Of a stretch of DNA of 64,000 bases, positions 61,396 to 64,000 are shown piece after piece. Position 1 is the stretch's first letter, and every line of letters begins with the position of its first letter. The stretch is from JAWLGZ01 sp041690635 (lineage in GTDB: Bacteria > Pseudomonadota > Gammaproteobacteria > Thiohalomonadales > Thiohalomonadaceae). Both the position numbers and the translations under genes were made by a program. The DNA lies in assembly GCA_041690635.1 (NCBI GenBank), contig JAWLGZ010000002.1:124001-188000 (forward strand), given 5' to 3'. The notes below the pieces were generated by a model that ran no database searches, was not told the origin of the DNA, and worked only from the letters and a program-made list of their open reading frames with translations.

Positions 61396-62613
61396 ATGGG
61401 AAGCCAAGAAGAAAAACCATCACCCGTTATGGAAGTCGATCTGGCCGACCGGGGCGGAATAATCAGGTTTTTCAATATTGACGATTTTGCCAAGTGGTTG
61501 GCTGAGGAAGATGGGAAATGGCGTTGGCTCGACAGTGCGCTAAGTTCCGATGGGAATATTCAGCAAGTAGCAGTTCGACAGTTCCAGTTTCTTGGAGAAA
61601 TGAGTCAGCGAATATCCCTGCTGCGAAATCACGCAAAGCAGACGGCAGTGCTCAAGGACTTGTTCAAGGAAACAGAGCACCTGTTTCGAAAGGCTTATCA
61701 GCAGCACAAAACCTGTCTTCATTCCAGAACGGCAGAAGCGGAATTTCTCCTGTCGATAAAGGAAAGCGACCCAGTTCGAGCGGCTTGGGTGCTAGGTTGG
61801 TTTATTTCTGTTCCAGTCAACCTAAAGCACCAGCCTACTTTAAGAGGGGCAATGGAGGGCTTTTCCTTCGAAATGGGATTAAAGGATACTTCCGAAGGAG
61901 AGCGGTTGGCACTGATAGCCCTTCGGAACGAATGGAACGAAGAGGCGGCTCGCTCGCGAGAGGCGCTGGCACAACTACGAGAGGAGACTGCTGAGTTTCG
62001 GGAGCGGCTCGCAGTAGAAGTTGAAGAAACGAACCAGCAGAAAGAACGCCTGGCTTCAGAATACAATAAGGTAATTCACCAAGAGATTAGTGCCGCGCAA
62101 GATCAAGTAAAAACGTACAAGACATACCTAAAAGCGGAGCTTACTCTTCAGGAGCCCGTTAAGTACTGGCGGGATCAAAAACGCAAACATCTGGCCTTTG
62201 CAGCAGTTTTTGGGGTCGCGGCCTTAATCACCCTAATCTTTGGGGTAATTTCTGTCAAAAGCCTCCTTGTGGCCCTGCCCGAAGTAGCTCAGCCCGAAAA
62301 AGGCCTGCTCGTAGCGCCTGCGACGACACAGCTCGCAATCATCGCGCTCACGGGTCTGGCGTTCGTGTGGGTGACTCGTCTTTTTGTGCGAATGATGCTT
62401 AGTCATTTCCATCTGGGAACTGACGCGGGCGAAAGAGAAATAATGACGTTGGTATTCCTGTCGCTGCTACAGCAAGGGAATGCTGTAGCGGAGACAGACC
62501 GAGCTTATATCCTGCAGTCTCTTTTCCGCCCCTCGTCGACGGGGATAATCAAAGACGACGCAATTCCGCCTAACATTTACGACTTATTGGCTCGGATTGG
62601 TCCTAGAACTTAA
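61396..62613 (+). CDS. Coiled-coil protein with two C-terminal TM helices (DUF6161-like)
   Basis: This 405-residue protein has an N-terminal globular part (~1-165), a coiled coil (~168-250, rich in Glu and Lys) and two TM helices (~265-292 and ~311-334). The conserved-looking cytoplasmic tail is GEREIMTLVFLSLLQQG, then AYILQSLFRPSSTGIIKDDA. The tail resembles what I recall as DUF6161 proteins; that match is from memory. Base composition is clearly more AT-rich than the neighbouring chromosome. GGAAGGGG precedes the ATG. It is the first gene of an inverted-repeat-bounded segment and is followed 23 bases later by the split three-TM gene. A role in phage defence or membrane stress is speculation. 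Confidence 0.8.
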   Translation: MGSQEEKPSPVMEVDLADRGGIIRFFNIDDFAKWLAEEDGKWRWLDSALSSDGNIQQVAVRQFQFLGEMSQRISLLRNHAKQTAVLKDLFKETEHLFRKAYQQHKTCLHSRTAEAEFLLSIKESDPVRAAWVLGWFISVPVNLKHQPTLRGAMEGFSFEMGLKDTSEGERLALIALRNEWNEEAARSREALAQLREETAEFRERLAVEVEETNQQKERLASEYNKVIHQEISAAQDQVKTYKTYLKAELTLQEPVKYWRDQKRKHLAFAAVFGVAALITLIFGVISVKSLLVALPEVAQPEKGLLVAPATTQLAIIALTGLAFVWVTRLFVRMMLSHFHLGTDAGEREIMTLVFLSLLQQGNAVAETDRAYILQSLFRPSSTGIIKDDAIPPNIYDLLARIGPRT

Positions 62614-62636
62614 CCTCCCGGATAGAGCAGGGACGC

Positions 62637-63354
62637 ATGCACATCAACTACCCGCCTCCTGAAAATTCCACCGATGACCTGCCGCCAGGACTCCTGCGAC
62701 AGAGGAGAAACCTGCTCATCATTTCACTGTCTCTGATCGCTTATGAGGTGGGGGAAGGGCAATTCACAGGAGTGTCGGTAAGCGGACTTGGTCTAGCGTT
62801 TGGAAATCCCGGCGTTTTGCACTTCTTGGCATGGGCAGTTTTCATTTATCAGCTCTGGCGCTTCACGGTGTATGCGGATATCTATGGTTTTGGAGACTTC
62901 GACGGAAAGGTTTGGGAAATAATAAACAATACCCCCAGTCGCCCATTGCTGCGCGGTTGCGCCATCAAGGTATATGAGGCTGCGGGGGGGGACTCCAATT
63001 GACGAGATTAAACGGATCATCGAAGAGGGCAACCCAAGAGCGGACCCAGAGAAGGCCGAAGTTGTTAGCGGCATAAAGCATCCAAGTCTCTTTGGTAAGT
63101 CATTTTTTAAAAGGTGCATTGTGTTTAAAGGCGGGACGTTGCAAAAGGCTCCAATTAAGCGCGGAGCGCTGCGAGAGGCTGCCGTTTCTGCCAAGAGAGT
63201 AGAGCTTTCCAAGTGGTGCACATTCACAGCCGTGGAGGAGCTTCGTGCGCTTTGGATAATGGTGCTACGGGAGCGTGCATTCTGGGATATCGCTGTACCC
63301 TACATTGTTGCCGTTCTTGCAGTGTGCTCGGGAGTTTATGGCATATTCAGGTGA
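62637..63354 (+). pseudogene. Three-TM membrane protein split by a frameshift at a run of eight G
   Basis: The first frame (62637-63002, 121 aa) starts MHINYPPPENSTDDLPPGLL, then RRNLLIISLSLIAYE and a second helix VLHFLAWAVFIYQLWRFTVY. It ends soon after YEAAGG. The overlapping frame (to 63354) carries on as TPIDEIKRIIEEGNPRAD and ends in a TM helix WDIAVPYIVAVLAVCSGVYG. The two meet at G8 (62984-62991); a run of seven would give one 238-residue protein with three TM helices. It could be a sequencing error, a true mutation, phase variation or programmed slippage. It follows the coiled-coil gene by 23 bases and shares its AT-rich composition. Confidence 0.75.
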
Positions 63355-63383
63355 CATGCTGGCCGGTGGAATCAGGTTCTAAA

Positions 63384-63408
63384 ATATTTGGGGTCAGAGT
63401 CAAATAAA
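63384..63408. repeat. Right 25-bp terminal inverted repeat of the membrane-protein cassette
   Basis: It contains TTGGGGTCAGAGTCAAATAA. It is complementary to 61024-61048 at 23 of 25 positions. It ends 48 bases before the toxin gene's stop. Confidence 0.8.
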
Positions 63409-63456
63409 CGCAATTTGAGGTTACCCGTTATCCGCAGTAACCCGTAGGATTCAGTG

Positions 63457-63756
63457 CTACACGGGATAATCGAGTTCGAACTGGTGACGAACTGCGAGAA
63501 TCCGAATTTGGTCGCGTGCAGGGACGAAGCGATAGAGGGCAACGTAACCCGTCTTGCCATAGGAGATAATCAACTCGCGGATATCATATCCCCCTTTGAT
63601 GGGGCATCCGAGCAAAGGGTGATGGTGAAACGTTTCAACTGCTTCGGTGATGACGGTGGCGGCTGTAGCGACGGCCGACGGTTCTTGTTCCAACAGGAAG
63701 TTGAACAGGCGCTCCAGATTGTCGAGCGCGTTTTCCGAATAGACTATCTGCGCCAA
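63457..63756 (-). CDS. ParE/RelE-family toxin
   Basis: This 99-residue protein has the RelE/ParE layout: MAQIVYSENALDNLERLFNF (two helices), VETFHHHPLLGCPIKGGYDI, then IRELIISYGKTGYVALYRFV and DQIRILAVRHQFELDY strands. IRELII...YVALYRF and the late ILAVRH match ParE-like plasmid-stabilisation toxins that poison gyrase. It overlaps the upstream antitoxin by 13 bases, the usual arrangement. It lies just outside the right inverted repeat. Confidence 0.88.
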   Translation of the reverse strand: MAQIVYSENALDNLERLFNFLLEQEPSAVATAATVITEAVETFHHHPLLGCPIKGGYDIRELIISYGKTGYVALYRFVPARDQIRILAVRHQFELDYPV

Positions 63757-64000
63757 GGCTGTGGTCTTCCGGCAGTTTCCCCCTCCGCCAGCCGCTTGAG
63801 CCAGGTATGCACCTCTTCAGTCCGATAGATGTTGCCGCCTCTTTCCACCGCAGTGTCCGAGCGCACCGCTTCCTGCACGAATTCGTAAACCCGCTCCTCG
63901 CGAGAGATTCCCCGCTCGAGGGCCTCGACCATAACGCTGTGAGGCGAACGGTGGGTCAATTCGGCCAGCTTATGGATCCGTGCCTTCAATTCATCGGGAA
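63744..64000 (-). CDS. CopG/ribbon-helix-helix-like antitoxin, N-terminus beyond window
   Basis: The reverse frame is open to the window edge and reads PDELKARIHKLAELTHRSPH, then SVMVEALERGISREERVYEF. This is the ribbon-helix-helix pattern (LPDELKARI, two helices, then a toxin-binding tail). The TTG at 63989 is not the true start, because the RHH strand needs residues before it. It is partnered with the ParE-like toxin that begins inside its 3' end. Confidence 0.8.
   Translation of the reverse strand, partial: PDELKARIHKLAELTHRSPHSVMVEALERGISREERVYEFVQEAVRSDTAVERGGNIYRTEEVHTWLKRLAEGETAGRPQPWRR

Overview
The window is GC-rich chromosomal DNA from a Gram-negative bacterium, most likely a gammaproteobacterium. 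The evidence is the gene order yceD-rpmF-plsX-fabH-fabD-fabG-acpP-fabF-pabC-mltG, an RNase E with a long leader, LPS and lipoprotein genes (kdsB, lpxK, lolCD) and a RelA-type ppGpp synthetase. A Chromatiales-like relative is my guess from the mix (two-subunit pyruvate carboxylase, agmatine deiminase route, many sigma-54 and GGDEF signals); it is not proven by the sequence.

Layout. 1-2.3 kb: an RND efflux pump (partial inner-membrane permease plus periplasmic adaptor) on the minus strand, divergent from a PAS/AAA+/Fis sigma-54 activator (2.28-3.65 kb). The intergenic space holds a very good sigma-54 promoter and palindromic GTTGCR/YGCAAC sites. 3.8-8.9 kb: two aminotransferases, a D-2-hydroxyacid dehydrogenase and an amidase. 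9-13.5 kb: a Ca2+-type P-ATPase, a small membrane protein, tRNA-Ser(TGA) and a YccA/Bax-inhibitor protein. 13.8-21.9 kb: a long minus-strand fatty-acid/phospholipid operon led by a consensus sigma-70 promoter almost on top of the yceD start codon. 22-28.7 kb: pyruvate carboxylase subunits, Maf/YceF, SppA, a HAD phosphatase and RluC. 28.8-31.6 kb: rne with its leader. 31.7-41.4 kb: LMW phosphatase, kdsB-trm112-lpxK-exbD-exbB-comEC, DUF2062, lolD-lolC and sfsA. 41.5-48.5 kb: an amino-acid permease, an apparently exported methyltransferase, a small lipoprotein and a 1478-residue multi-domain secreted protein. 49-60.3 kb: relA, a YgiQ radical-SAM protein, aguA-aguB (putrescine from agmatine), a divergent DAHP-synthase-like enzyme, a Crp/Fnr regulator and a GGDEF cyclase.

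60.3-64 kb is the accessory part. It holds the decayed C-terminus of a second sigma-54 activator, two direct copies of a repeat of about 175 bp, and a 2.4-kb segment flanked by 25-bp near-perfect inverted repeats. The segment carries a coiled-coil/two-TM protein and a three-TM partner that is split at a run of eight G. A ParE-type toxin with a CopG/RHH-like antitoxin (cut by the window edge) follows. This segment is the best candidate for an undescribed mobile membrane-protein system.

Several intergenic gaps carry dispersed palindromic (REP-like) repeats. One of them supplies the last codons and stop of sfsA.
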